Shown here piece after piece: positions 17,550 to 26,310 of a stretch of DNA of 64,000 bases. This stretch comes from Candidatus Electryonea clarkiae. GTDB lineage: Bacteria; Electryoneota; Electryoneia; Electryoneales; Electryoneaceae. The stretch covers positions 1 through 64,000 of the forward strand of contig JAVCCM010000073.1 in NCBI GenBank assembly GCA_030765455.1. Direction: 5' to 3'. Numbering within the stretch: position 1 is the stretch's first letter; every line of letters starts with the position of its first letter. The translations under genes were made by a program, and so were the position numbers. Under the pieces are notes generated by a model, which saw only the letters and a program-made list of their open reading frames with translations, had not been told where the DNA came from and did not search any database.

Positions 17550-18992
17550 ATGAATCAAAACGAAGAAAATCTTTTCGATAATGAAGATCACATCCGGACG
17601 GATGAGCAGAATAGTAGTGAAGCCTCCGGAACCGGTTTTAAGCCCCTTGCCGACCGGATGCGTCCCAAGAACCTTGATAGTTTTGTCGGTCAGGATCATC
17701 TTGTTGGACCGGACGGGGCGTTAAGACCACTGCTTGACGCGGGGCGACTTCATTCAATGATATTCTGGGGCAGTCCTGGTGTAGGGAAGACTACACTGGC
17801 AAGGCTCCTGGCGGATCGAATTGAGGCTGATTTTCATCAATTATCGGCAGTCGCTTCGGGTGTTTCGGATGTCAGGAGAGTGATCGAGCAGGGATTATAT
17901 GCTAAACGTTCCAACCGCAGGACAGTCCTGTTCATAGACGAGATTCACCGCTTCAACAAGGCTCAACAGGACGCATTGCTTCATGCGGTCGAAGAAGGAA
18001 CCATAGTCCTGATCGGTGCAACTACCGAGAATCCATCTTTTGAAGTTATAGCGCCCTTGCTGTCACGATGCCGGGTATATCGTTTTGAGCAGTTAACCGA
18101 AGGCGATCTGGAAAAAGTCCTCGATGGAGTATTTGAAAGTGATGATGAAGTTCTTTCCTCTGGAGTGAAGCTTGATAAGCGTGCTCGTCGAGCTTTATTA
18201 GAATTGTCCCTGGGTGATGCGCGGGAATTGTTGAACCTCCTGGAACGTTCGATGGAGCGGGCACAATCGCTGTCAATAAAAAAAATCGACCTGAAAATTT
18301 TGGAGACTGTGGCGTCCCAGGCATTGTCACGGTATGACAAACAGGGTGACAGGCATTACGATACCATCAGCGCTTTTATCAAATGTGTCCGTAACTCAGA
18401 CCCCGATGCCGCTGTCTATTGGTTAGCGAGGATGCTTGACGGGGGGGAGGATCCCCTCTTTATTGCACGTCGTCTGATAATATTAGCGAGTGAGGATATC
18501 GGTAATGCAAATCCCAATGCGTTATTATTGGCGCAGGCAGGATTCGAGGCGGTTCACAAAATCGGTATGCCTGAGGCGCGAATTATTCTTAGCCAGGTAA
18601 CGACATATCTCGCATCAAGCCTTAAGTCAAATGCTTCTTATGTGGCGATTAACGAAGCTCTTGCGATTGTGCGGGAAGGAAAGCAGCCTGCTGTTCCGCT
18701 TCACTTGCGCAATGCTGTAACCGGTTTGATGAAAACTGAAGGTTACGCTGAGGGGTATCGTTATGCTCACTCCGAAGTGGGAGCGGTATCACCTATGCCC
18801 GGATTGCCACCGGAATTGGAAGGAACCCGGTTTTACCGTCCAAAACAATACGGAGCAGAAAGCGGAATAACTGAGAGACTCGAAGCATTCAGGAAAATGA
18901 AAGAAGAGATAGCAAGTCAAGAGAAAGAGGATGATAATTCAATCGAGGATAGCAATAAGAAGGACAAGCCGGGTGGAGGCGGCGAGAAGTGA
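17550..18992 (+). CDS. rarA: Replication-associated recombination protein RarA (MgsA), AAA+ ATPase
   Basis: This cytoplasmic clamp-loader-like ATPase acts at stalled or damaged replication forks. It shows LADRMRPKNLDSFVGQDHL at the N-terminus, Walker A GSPGVGKTT (about 74-82), Walker B VLFIDEIHRFN, sensor 1 IGATTENPSF and the family C-terminal region: KCVRNSDPDAAVYWLARML, SEDIGNANPNALLLAQAG and the KTEGYAEGYRYAHSE segment. The length is normal for the family. I place the start at the ATG 17550; a TTG at 17532 would add six residues. The final TGA overlaps a GTG of the next frame, but the lptD start is probably further on (see that entry). Confidence 0.94.
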   Translation: MNQNEENLFDNEDHIRTDEQNSSEASGTGFKPLADRMRPKNLDSFVGQDHLVGPDGALRPLLDAGRLHSMIFWGSPGVGKTTLARLLADRIEADFHQLSAVASGVSDVRRVIEQGLYAKRSNRRTVLFIDEIHRFNKAQQDALLHAVEEGTIVLIGATTENPSFEVIAPLLSRCRVYRFEQLTEGDLEKVLDGVFESDDEVLSSGVKLDKRARRALLELSLGDARELLNLLERSMERAQSLSIKKIDLKILETVASQALSRYDKQGDRHYDTISAFIKCVRNSDPDAAVYWLARMLDGGEDPLFIARRLIILASEDIGNANPNALLLAQAGFEAVHKIGMPEARIILSQVTTYLASSLKSNASYVAINEALAIVREGKQPAVPLHLRNAVTGLMKTEGYAEGYRYAHSEVGAVSPMPGLPPELEGTRFYRPKQYGAESGITERLEAFRKMKEEIASQEKEDDNSIEDSNKKDKPGGGGEK

Positions 18993-19042
18993 AATTGTCT
19001 TTCATATATAGTATTATAAACAATTTCATCACTGACATCTCA

Positions 19043-19123
19043 GTCATTCTGAACGCAGTGAAGAATCTCAATTGTTTAAAACTTATTTCGAGTACAGAGA
19101 TTCTTCACTGCGTTCAGAATGAC
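19043..19123. repeat. Dispersed palindromic repeat, perfect 27-base inverted repeat
   Basis: Bases 19043-19069 (GTCATTCTGAACGCAGTGAA...) are the exact reverse complement of 19097-19123, with a 27-base spacer. Read through in frame it gives the peptides VILNAVKNL and ILHCVQND, which I recognise as translated relics of a repeat widespread in environmental bacterial genomes. It lies between rarA and the plausible lptD start, inside an open frame. Confidence 0.85.
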
Positions 19124-19147
19124 AACATATTAAAAGTTTTTAGTCGC

Positions 19148-22003
19148 TTGATAAAAGTATCTGCGGTTGTATGTGCTTTCTGTCTAATCGCACAAACGAC
19201 TCAAGCCTCTTCAGCAAAGACTCTGCAAATAGAAAATCCTCAACCGGACTCCACTAAACAAGTAGCCAAAGAACTTCAGTTTGATCAGTTAAAAGCATTG
19301 GACACGGATACCCCATTAATTGATAGCCCTGCATTAGAATCCGAACAACCTGATACGATTGTATCGGAAGAAAAGGAGGCAGATGCACAGGCTGACACAA
19401 CAATTGATTACAAAGCTGATCGAATTGATTTTGACGTAAAACGCCGTCTAACGATTCTCACCGGTAAAGCTCAGATCAAATACAAAGAAACTACCCTTGA
19501 AGCACATAAAATAGAGATTGACTGGGATCGTGACATGATGACTGCTGTACCGTCATACGATACTGTATATACGGACACTACAGAGACGGAAATTGATACC
19601 ATAAATGTAATAGGTATTCCGACTTTTATTGAGAAAAATCAGACTATGACCGGTAAATTGATCCGGGTCAATATGGAAACAAAGCAGGGATATATCGTTA
19701 ACGGGCGAACGAGCATGGACGAAGGATTTTATAGAGGTGAAGAGATCCAGAAGGTGTCGGATAAAGTGCTTTACGTGCAGGATGGATATTTTACTTCGTG
19801 CGACTTGGAAGTACCCCATTACGGCTTTGCCGGTAATAACATGAAAATGGTTCACAAGGATAAGGTTGTGGGCAAACCGATAATTATGAAATTCGGTGAT
19901 GTACCGGTGGCTGCTCTTCCATTTGCTGTTTTTTCTGTAAAACCCGGGCGTCATAGCGGGGTTATAGTACCGGCTTATGGTGATGATTCCAATAGAGGCA
20001 GACATTTCACCAACTTGGGATATTATTTCGCCTTTTCAGACTATTGGGATCTCAAAACCACCATGAATTTTTATGAGAAAAGGGGAATGTTATTCCAGGG
20101 AAGCTTGAAATATAATCAGAGATACAAACTCAATGGTGGAATTTCGGGATCGTTCGATAATCAGAATATTGCCGCCGGAAGCGGCAGAAAGACCGACTGG
20201 GATTTAAGAGTAATCCATAATCAGGATATTGATCCGACTTTAAAAATAAGAGCAAATGGAACCTTTTTATCGAGGGGTAATTATTACCAGGATTATTCGG
20301 ACAATGCAGCACAGCGCATGAATAAAAAAATGGAATCGAGTGCGCTATTGACGAAATCATGGACAGGAACCAGTAGAAGACTCCAAGTAAACATGTCACA
20401 TAAGCAGGATCTATCCAACGATGAGAACAGCCAGTTATTGCCGAATGCATCCATGTCATTCGGAACAAAGCAGCTTTTTCCCAGCAAAGAAGACAGGGTA
20501 GCAAAAGAGACAAATGTTATCTATCGTCCCCCGGAACCACGCCGGGAAACGGACGAAGAAGAAGAGGAAGAGATAGAACCCTGGTACAGAACGATTACAT
20601 ATAATTATAATACCAACCTGAAAAACAGCCGCACTGAAAATCGAATTGGCGCTGTTGCTGGTGAACCAAGATCGGGTTATCTCCAAGAAAAATTTGTCAG
20701 TGGTATTCAACACTCCATATCTGTCAATGCACCACAAAAAGTGGCAAAGTACTTTACAGTCAATCCACGCTTGAGCTATAAAGAAGACTGGTTTAACGAG
20801 AGACGTCACTATTCGATCAACGGTGGTGAATTGAAAGACGAACAGGAACGAGGATTTTATCAGAGACGTACATTTAGCACCGGGATAAATACAAGCACAA
20901 AATTGTATGGTTACTTCAATATCAACAGGGCAGGCATTAAGGTAATACGTCATGTTATATCCCCTTCTGTTAATTTTAACTACCGTCCCGATTTCTCCAT
21001 CCCCGATGATTGGGGATATTATAAGGAATTGTATGATGATGAGGGAAACCGGATTCGAAAAGACTATTACCAGGGTTCAGTATATGGCGGCACTCCCAAA
21101 AACAAGCAGTTGGCATTATCGATGAGTGTCACCAACCTTTTCCAGATGAAAAAGGTGAAGATTAACAAGGATGGCGAAGAAGAAGAAATTAAATCCGATC
21201 TATTTACTTATAACCTTTCAACTAATTATGATCTCGCTAAAGATTCTCTTCAATGGGGAAATTTAAGTTCATCATTACGCGCCACACCTGTCAGCAGCAA
21301 AAACAGTATCAGCATTTTACAACAAATATCGTTCGACCTTTCAGCCATGCATAGTTTTTATCAATATGGTGAAGGTGTAGGTCAGAACGGGGTTTTGAAA
21401 CGGAACATAGTGGATAAATTCTACTGGGAAGAGTCCGGGCACGGATTCAACTTCCTGAGAATGACAAGCTTCAGTGCAAATTCGAATTTCACATTTAGTG
21501 GTCAGAATCCATTTACAATGGAGTTCGGTAGAAGAAAAATTGTTGGAGGAGAAGAAAAGGAAGAGATCACTGATTTTGAAAAAGAAGGTCCTCCCCCAAT
21601 TGGTAATGAATTAGAAGACAGGTTTGAAGATCCGGCTTTTTCACGAGGCGGGAGAGGTTCATCTCCCTGGCGCGTTACCGGGTCGCTTCGTTACAACCTG
21701 TCAATGAATGATCCGCAAAATCCGCGTGAAACTATACGGTTGACCGGTAGCACCAGCATCAACCTGACCAAGAACTGGAGTTTTTCCTATTCCAGCGGAG
21801 TGGATCTTGTGACGCGCCGACTGACTGGCTCATCGCTCTCCATCCAACGTGATCTTCATTGCTGGCAGGGAAGTTTTTCATGGAGCCCGGTGGGTTATAA
21901 CCAGGGATTCTTCCTGCGTATAGGGATCAAAGCATCACAATTGCAGGACGTAAAACTCGAGCAACGAAGAGGTCGCGGCGGAACGGTGCCTTACTTTGGA
22001 TAA
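19148..22003 (+). CDS. LptD/OstA-like outer-membrane LPS assembly protein
   Basis: This is a large outer-membrane beta-barrel with an N-terminal OstA-type periplasmic domain. That domain (DYKADRIDFDVKRRLTIL, GKAQIKYKETTLEAHKIEID) fits a lipid-binding jelly roll. The conserved LptD segment follows (PHYGFAGNNMKMVHKDKVVG, PIIMKFGDVPVAALPFAVF, KPGRHSGVIVPAYGDD), then long amphipathic strands up to the C-terminus. The frame is open from a GTG at 18989, but its first 50 codons are repeat sequence. The TTG at 19148 begins a proper signal peptide (IKVSAVVCAFCLIAQTTQASSA), so I place the start there. With LptF/LptG it suggests LPS export. This is a Bacteroidetes-like LptD family, so the symbol is left blank. 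Confidence 0.82.
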   Translation: MIKVSAVVCAFCLIAQTTQASSAKTLQIENPQPDSTKQVAKELQFDQLKALDTDTPLIDSPALESEQPDTIVSEEKEADAQADTTIDYKADRIDFDVKRRLTILTGKAQIKYKETTLEAHKIEIDWDRDMMTAVPSYDTVYTDTTETEIDTINVIGIPTFIEKNQTMTGKLIRVNMETKQGYIVNGRTSMDEGFYRGEEIQKVSDKVLYVQDGYFTSCDLEVPHYGFAGNNMKMVHKDKVVGKPIIMKFGDVPVAALPFAVFSVKPGRHSGVIVPAYGDDSNRGRHFTNLGYYFAFSDYWDLKTTMNFYEKRGMLFQGSLKYNQRYKLNGGISGSFDNQNIAAGSGRKTDWDLRVIHNQDIDPTLKIRANGTFLSRGNYYQDYSDNAAQRMNKKMESSALLTKSWTGTSRRLQVNMSHKQDLSNDENSQLLPNASMSFGTKQLFPSKEDRVAKETNVIYRPPEPRRETDEEEEEEIEPWYRTITYNYNTNLKNSRTENRIGAVAGEPRSGYLQEKFVSGIQHSISVNAPQKVAKYFTVNPRLSYKEDWFNERRHYSINGGELKDEQERGFYQRRTFSTGINTSTKLYGYFNINRAGIKVIRHVISPSVNFNYRPDFSIPDDWGYYKELYDDEGNRIRKDYYQGSVYGGTPKNKQLALSMSVTNLFQMKKVKINKDGEEEEIKSDLFTYNLSTNYDLAKDSLQWGNLSSSLRATPVSSKNSISILQQISFDLSAMHSFYQYGEGVGQNGVLKRNIVDKFYWEESGHGFNFLRMTSFSANSNFTFSGQNPFTMEFGRRKIVGGEEKEEITDFEKEGPPPIGNELEDRFEDPAFSRGGRGSSPWRVTGSLRYNLSMNDPQNPRETIRLTGSTSINLTKNWSFSYSSGVDLVTRRLTGSSLSIQRDLHCWQGSFSWSPVGYNQGFFLRIGIKASQLQDVKLEQRRGRGGTVPYFG

Positions 22004-22155
22004 AAAATTGGAATTAGGAATGAGAAATTATGAATTAGGAATTATTATGCGAGTTCTTGATAGAAATATTAAAACCCATTCAGATAGATGAAATGATTCT
22101 TAGAATTTATAATAATAATCCTTTGCGTCTTAGCGTCTTTGCGCGAAAATTTGTT
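22004..22155 (+). repeat. Two dispersed-repeat relics at the 5' end of the lamin-tail gene
   Basis: Bases 22008-22045 carry the tandem-like GGAATTAGGAATGAGAAATT and ATGAATTAGGAATTATTA. Bases 22121-22152 carry TTTGCGTCTTAGCGTCTTTG followed by CGCGAAAAT. The second motif recurs in decayed form near 56497-56535. Both types are familiar as intergenic repeats in uncultured bacteria. Here they run into the open frame of the next gene. Confidence 0.55.
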
Positions 22156-23049
22156 CTTCCTCTACTGATGCTACCGAGTTTATTCCTATTCTCAACTACA
22201 TCTGCTCAGGTGATCCTGAACGAAATCATGTATAATCCTGCCGGAAATGAGAACTACACTGAATATGTGGAGATCTATAATTCGGGGTTGTCTCCAGTAT
22301 CGCTTAACGGCTGGCTGATTTCCGATGGAACGGCAGAAGACTCCATAGTACCGGAAGCGGGAAGCGTTGAGATTATCCTGAATCCAAATGATTTTGCGCT
22401 GATCCTTGATTCCGGATACTGGACTGACGGGGATAGCTTCTATCAGAATGTAATTCCTCCTGGAACTTTACTCCTAACAACTCCGGATGCAGCAATCGGA
22501 TCGAGGGGATTATCGAACAGTACTGCAGAATCAGTATCACTGATTTCTTCATCCGGTCAGGTTGTCAGCAGCCGGACTTACAGGTTGGATGCACCTGATG
22601 GTGTCAGCGAAGAGCGCATTAATGTTGAGGGTGGCGAGGGAGATGATAACTGGCAGTTTTCGCAGCCTGGTGGAACGCCCGGCACTACAAATAATCAACC
22701 GCCCTCCAGCCCCAGGCTGAATGAAAATATCCTGAATGTCTCACCCAATCCCTTTTCACCTGATGGTAATGGATTTGAGGATTATGCAGTCTTTAGTTTT
22801 GATATCCCCAATGCGGCAACCGTCGAGATTACTCTGCGTATATTTGACGTAAATGGAAGGCTGCTCTCAACACCGCTTTTTAATTCCCGGATGCCTTCAA
22901 ATGCATCATGGGATTGGGACGGAAGAACAGGTACCGGCAGGGTTTTGCCGATGGGAATCTACCCTTTCCATGTAATGATAAAAGAAACATCCGGCAGCCG
23001 TAAGTGGGAAACAAAAGGTACCGTTGTATCCACCGGGAGCAGACACTGA
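22057..23049 (+). CDS. Secreted lamin-tail-domain protein with FlgD-like C-terminal Ig domain
   Basis: After a signal peptide (FVLPLLMLPSLFLFSTTSAQ), residues 50-160 form a bacterial lamin tail domain: VILNEIMYNPAGNENYTEYV, EIYNSGLSPVSLNGWLISDG, and LNPNDFALILDSGYW. Residues 230-325 form a FlgD-type Ig domain (NVSPNPFSPDGNGFEDYAVF, WDWDGRTGTGRVLPMGIYPF). Lamin tail domains of secreted bacterial proteins are often found on DNA- or sugar-processing surface enzymes, but no catalytic domain is present here. The N-terminal 25 codons are repeat-derived, so the start is uncertain and Met13 (22093) or Met38 is possible. Confidence 0.78.
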   Translation: MIEILKPIQIDEMILRIYNNNPLRLSVFARKFVLPLLMLPSLFLFSTTSAQVILNEIMYNPAGNENYTEYVEIYNSGLSPVSLNGWLISDGTAEDSIVPEAGSVEIILNPNDFALILDSGYWTDGDSFYQNVIPPGTLLLTTPDAAIGSRGLSNSTAESVSLISSSGQVVSSRTYRLDAPDGVSEERINVEGGEGDDNWQFSQPGGTPGTTNNQPPSSPRLNENILNVSPNPFSPDGNGFEDYAVFSFDIPNAATVEITLRIFDVNGRLLSTPLFNSRMPSNASWDWDGRTGTGRVLPMGIYPFHVMIKETSGSRKWETKGTVVSTGSRH

Positions 23050-23193
23050 TCAATCAGATTGACTCCTATTGTGAAGAAAAGTATATTGCCGCACCGGAAA
23101 GGTGTGCCTTTACAAGATTTGCATGGAAACGGTTTGTCATATTGAGTAAATAGATTGAGCGCTGGAGCAGAAAATATTCTCACAATTTTACCG

Positions 23194-23223
23194 AGCAGGC
23201 TGACATAAATGGTCCTGCTTTTC
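23194..23223 (+). terminator. Weak terminator-like hairpin
   Basis: AGCAGG and CCTGCT pair across a 14-base loop, followed by TTTT. It lies 145 bases after the lamin-tail gene, in an otherwise featureless gap of about 300 bases (23050-23351) in which I see no gene. Confidence 0.4.
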
Positions 23224-23351
23224 GTTATTTTTGGGATGCTTTGAGCACTGCACAGTTACGGAAACATGCGGATTTTGGAGGGCGGTTCTCCTGATATCCA
23301 GGATTGATGACCTTTAGTACATTTATCGTAATAATTTTAGGAGATAGATTG

Positions 23352-24668
23352 ATGAACAGCAGAAAACGTATTTTGATAATGGGCGCAGCAGGCAGAGATT
23401 TCCATAATTTCAACGTATTATTTCGTGATAATGATCAATTTGAAGTTGTCGCCTTTACAGCTACGCAAATTCCCGACATCGATGGACGTAAATATCCGGC
23501 TGAATTAGCCGGCAGTTTATACCCGGAAGGGATTCCCATTGAAGGGGAAGAAAATCTTATAAGATTAATTGAAGAATTAAATGTTGACCAGGTGTATTTC
23601 TCCTACAGCGACGTACCCCACACTCGAGTAATGCATAATGCAAGTATCGTGAATGCTGCGGGCGCTGATTTCGTTTTAGCCAATGCAGTAGAGACAATGA
23701 TTAAATCAACCAAACCTGTAATTTCAATTTGTGCGGTCAGAACCGGTTGTGGAAAAAGTCAGACCACACGCCTGGTTGAGGAAACTCTACAGGCAGCCGG
23801 CAAGAAAGTTGTAGCGATTCGTCATCCAATGCCTTACGGTGACTTGGTAAAACAAAAAGTACAGCGTTTTGCTGAACTCGACGACCTGAAAAAACACGAA
23901 TGCACCATCGAAGAGATGGAAGAGTATGAACCGCATATAGTCCGTGGAAATGTTATCTACTCAGGCGTTGATTATGAAGCCATCGTTCGTGAGGCAGAAA
24001 AAGAAGCGGATATCATCCTCTGGGATGGTGGAAACAATGATACGCCATTTTATAAACCAGATCTGCAAATTGTTGTTGTCGATCCGCATCGTCCGGGACA
24101 TGAATTGATGTATTATCCCGGTGAAACGAACCTGATGATGGCGGATGTTATTGTCATAAACAAGATAGATACTGCCGATTTTGAGGATATTGAGGAAGTT
24201 CGGGAAAATATTGCAGCAATTAACCCGACAGCGATTGTTCTTGACGGTGCAAGCCCTGTGGAAGTAGATGATCCGGATATTATTCGTGGCAAACAGGTAC
24301 TGGTTGTCGAAGACGGTCCGACTCTTACCCACGGCGAGATGACATACGGAGCAGGTGTTGTTGCCGCTTCAAAATATGGCGCTGAGGATTTGATCGATCC
24401 AAGACCTTATGTTACTGGGCGGATTGCTGAAACTTTTGAAAATTATCCGGAAATCGGTCAGCTTCTCCCTGCAATGGGTTATGGTGAAGAACAGATGGCT
24501 GATCTTGAAAAAACCATCAATGCAGCGGACTGTGATGCGGTAGTTATTGGAACACCCATTGATTTAAGACGAATTATCAATATTAATAAACCGGCAGTGC
24601 GAGTCTCGTATAACCTGCAGATTATCGGTAAGCCGGATATGAGTGATGTTTTGAAGAAGTTTCTATAA
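23352..24668 (+). CDS. COG2403-type P-loop GTPase, cyclic 2,3-diphosphoglycerate synthetase-like
   Basis: This cytoplasmic protein of 438 residues has an N-terminal Rossmann-like segment (RILIMGAAGRDFHNFNVLF, 7-24), then a P-loop NTPase core. Its Walker A is RTGCGKS (130-136), a WDGGNND motif lies at 225-231, and NKID at 270-273 is the guanine-type motif. The family includes archaeal cyclic 2,3-diphosphoglycerate synthetase and uncharacterised bacterial homologues annotated as GTPases. AGGAG at 23339-23343 fixes the start at ATG 23352 rather than earlier codons in the frame. It precedes carbamate kinase across a repeat-filled gap. That pairing is one I recall from other genomes and suggests a role in carbamoyl-phosphate or related metabolism, but this is inference. 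Confidence 0.85.
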   Translation: MNSRKRILIMGAAGRDFHNFNVLFRDNDQFEVVAFTATQIPDIDGRKYPAELAGSLYPEGIPIEGEENLIRLIEELNVDQVYFSYSDVPHTRVMHNASIVNAAGADFVLANAVETMIKSTKPVISICAVRTGCGKSQTTRLVEETLQAAGKKVVAIRHPMPYGDLVKQKVQRFAELDDLKKHECTIEEMEEYEPHIVRGNVIYSGVDYEAIVREAEKEADIILWDGGNNDTPFYKPDLQIVVVDPHRPGHELMYYPGETNLMMADVIVINKIDTADFEDIEEVRENIAAINPTAIVLDGASPVEVDDPDIIRGKQVLVVEDGPTLTHGEMTYGAGVVAASKYGAEDLIDPRPYVTGRIAETFENYPEIGQLLPAMGYGEEQMADLEKTINAADCDAVVIGTPIDLRRIININKPAVRVSYNLQIIGKPDMSDVLKKFL

Positions 24669-24725
24669 TATTCATCTTAGAACAAATTTGTATCTGATCG
24701 AAAATATCTCCAAAGGAGATAAACA

Positions 24726-24890
24726 TGAATAGCCACGGGTGAAACCCGTGGAGGATTGGTAAGCGCAATAATACCAACCCTGAAGGGGTTGGACAAACTG
24801 TTGTGCGCCCCCTTCAGGGACGAAATGGTTGTAACAATCAGTCTCCGTGGGTTTGACACCCACGGCTATTCACATTATACCCCTTCGGGG
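24726..24890. repeat. REP-like element with four stem-loops and inverted ends
   Basis: TGAATAGCCACGGGTG (24726-24741) is matched inverted by CACCCACGGCTATTCA (24857-24872) with two mismatches. Inside are the perfect or near-perfect hairpins CCACGGGTGAAACCCGTGG, CCAACCCTGAAGGGGTTGG and CCGTGGGTTTGACACCCACGG, and CCCCTTCGGGG follows. This layout resembles dispersed REP elements that are mobilised by REP-associated tyrosine transposases, as I recall from related genomes. No such transposase is in the window. Confidence 0.75.
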
Positions 24891-25020
24891 AAAGTTATAG
24901 GTAGTATTGGTTTTTATTATCTCTCAGCATTGCTATAGCATGGTTTTCGGTCAGGCACAAATTATGTTACTGAACAGCAAGTAATTAGTTCTTTATTTAA
25001 TCTCGTTCGGGTTTAATTCC

Positions 25021-25113
25021 CCGAAGCTTGCTTCGTTGCAATCAGATAGTCGGGACTTGGGTTTGAAGGAAGTCCCGGCAAGTCCAATTGATGCCTCGCA
25101 GCTTGCTGCGGGG
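25021..25113. repeat. Second palindromic repeat, three hairpins
   Basis: CGAAGCTTGCTTCG (25022-25035), CGGGACTT...AAGTCCCG (25051-25077) and CCTCGCAGCTTGCTGCGGGG (25094-25113) form successive stems. The last hairpin with the following TCGTTCA is familiar as an intergenic repeat in many environmental genomes. It may end upstream transcripts before arcC. Confidence 0.6.
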
Positions 25114-25154
25114 TCGTTCACTAATTACATTTTAACGATTGTCATGGAGATAGC

Positions 25155-26114
25155 TTGGGCGAGAAGAAACATCGTATTGCCGTCGTAGCCTTGGGAGGCA
25201 ATGCTATAAGCCCCCCTGAAGGATCGGCTACAATATTTGACCAATTTGAGCATACCCGCGAGAGTCTGGGAGTAATTGTTGAATTACTGAAACGGGGTTA
25301 CCAACTGGCGATCACTCATGGGAATGGTCCCCAGATCGGCAATGCCTTAATGCGCCAGGAACTTTCACGTCATAGGGTACCGGAACTGCCACTTGGTGTG
25401 CTTGTTGCGAGCACTGAAGGGTGGATCGGATATATGATCGAACAGTCCCTGATCAACCGTATCCAGAAAGAGGGAATTGAAAGATCAGTAGTCTCGATTG
25501 TAACCCAGGTTCTCGTTGACCAGAAAGATCCTTCACTGCAAGATCCAAGCAAGTTTATTGGACAAACATACCCTGAATTCGAAGCTCACCGGCTGGCAAG
25601 GCAATTCGACTGGACTGTTAAAAAAGATAAGGGACGTGATGGCTGGCGGCGTGTTGTCGGCTCCCCTTTTCCACTGGAGGTATTGAACAGTCAGGCGGTC
25701 AAGTCGCTTCTCGATGAAAACTGGATTGTCATTTGTGCCGGCGGCGGCGGAATTCCTGTTTACAAAGAAGAAGACGGCAGTCTTGAAGGTGTCGATGCAG
25801 TCGTTGATAAAGATTATGCTTCATCGGTTTTAGGTAATAATATTGGAGCCTCCGAACTATTCATATTAACAGAAGTAAGTAATGTTGCTCTTAATTTCGG
25901 GCAACCGGAGCAAATTGATCTGAAACAGATAACACTTGAGGAAGCAAAGTCATATTTTGATGAAGGTCATTTCCCCCCCGGAAGCATGGGTCCGAAAATG
26001 AAATCAGCTATTAACTTCATCGAGGGCGGAGGAGAACGGGTAGTTATTACAAATTTAACTGAAGTTGTCAATGCCCTGGATGGAAAAACCGGGACATCTA
26101 TCACGCTGAACTGA
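25155..26114 (+). CDS. arcC: Carbamate kinase
   Basis: This enzyme interconverts carbamoyl phosphate plus ADP with carbamate plus ATP. In most bacteria it runs toward ATP as the last step of arginine or agmatine catabolism. Family motifs are complete: VVALGGNAISPP, ITHGNGPQIGNAL, ICAGGGGIPVY, GVDAVVDKDYASSVLG, FILTEV and GSMGPKMKSAI. The 319-residue length is standard. The start is TTG at 25155, with GGAG about 6 bases upstream. No arginine deiminase or carbamoyltransferase is nearby. The only functional neighbour is the COG2403 protein. Confidence 0.95.
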   Translation: MGEKKHRIAVVALGGNAISPPEGSATIFDQFEHTRESLGVIVELLKRGYQLAITHGNGPQIGNALMRQELSRHRVPELPLGVLVASTEGWIGYMIEQSLINRIQKEGIERSVVSIVTQVLVDQKDPSLQDPSKFIGQTYPEFEAHRLARQFDWTVKKDKGRDGWRRVVGSPFPLEVLNSQAVKSLLDENWIVICAGGGGIPVYKEEDGSLEGVDAVVDKDYASSVLGNNIGASELFILTEVSNVALNFGQPEQIDLKQITLEEAKSYFDEGHFPPGSMGPKMKSAINFIEGGGERVVITNLTEVVNALDGKTGTSITLN

Positions 26115-26310
26115 TTGTATATTTGACATTACTGATATTTATATTGACAATAGCTTCTGTTTTTGCTCACACCTTGAGGCGGGGAAGCATAGACAAAAAT
26201 TTTGTAAGTCCATGATAGTTTTGAGTTCAAGTTTGTCTTAGATCATAGTTTATTTAGTAAAGATATATTGTCAGGGAGTTTGATCGTTTATTTAGAGGAG
26301 TATAGATAGC

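Larger units (their letters stand above)
24669..25154. other. Gene-free gap filled by two palindromic repeat elements
   Basis: The 486 bases between the P-loop protein and carbamate kinase carry no gene. Nearly all of it is two structured repeats, listed separately at 24726-24890 and 25021-25113. The open frames visible on both strands come from the palindromes. Confidence 0.7.

Noticed and set aside
18989..19147. GTG at 18989 as the LptD-like start, overlapping rarA
   Set aside because: The added 53 residues are translations of a dispersed inverted repeat and would push the signal peptide far from the N-terminus.
24672..24938. Short ORFs on both strands in the REP-like region
   Set aside because: They arise from palindromic repeats and mirror each other on the two strands.
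24726..25113. CRISPR array
   Set aside because: The repeated hairpins are not equal in sequence and lack regular spacers. No cas genes are nearby.
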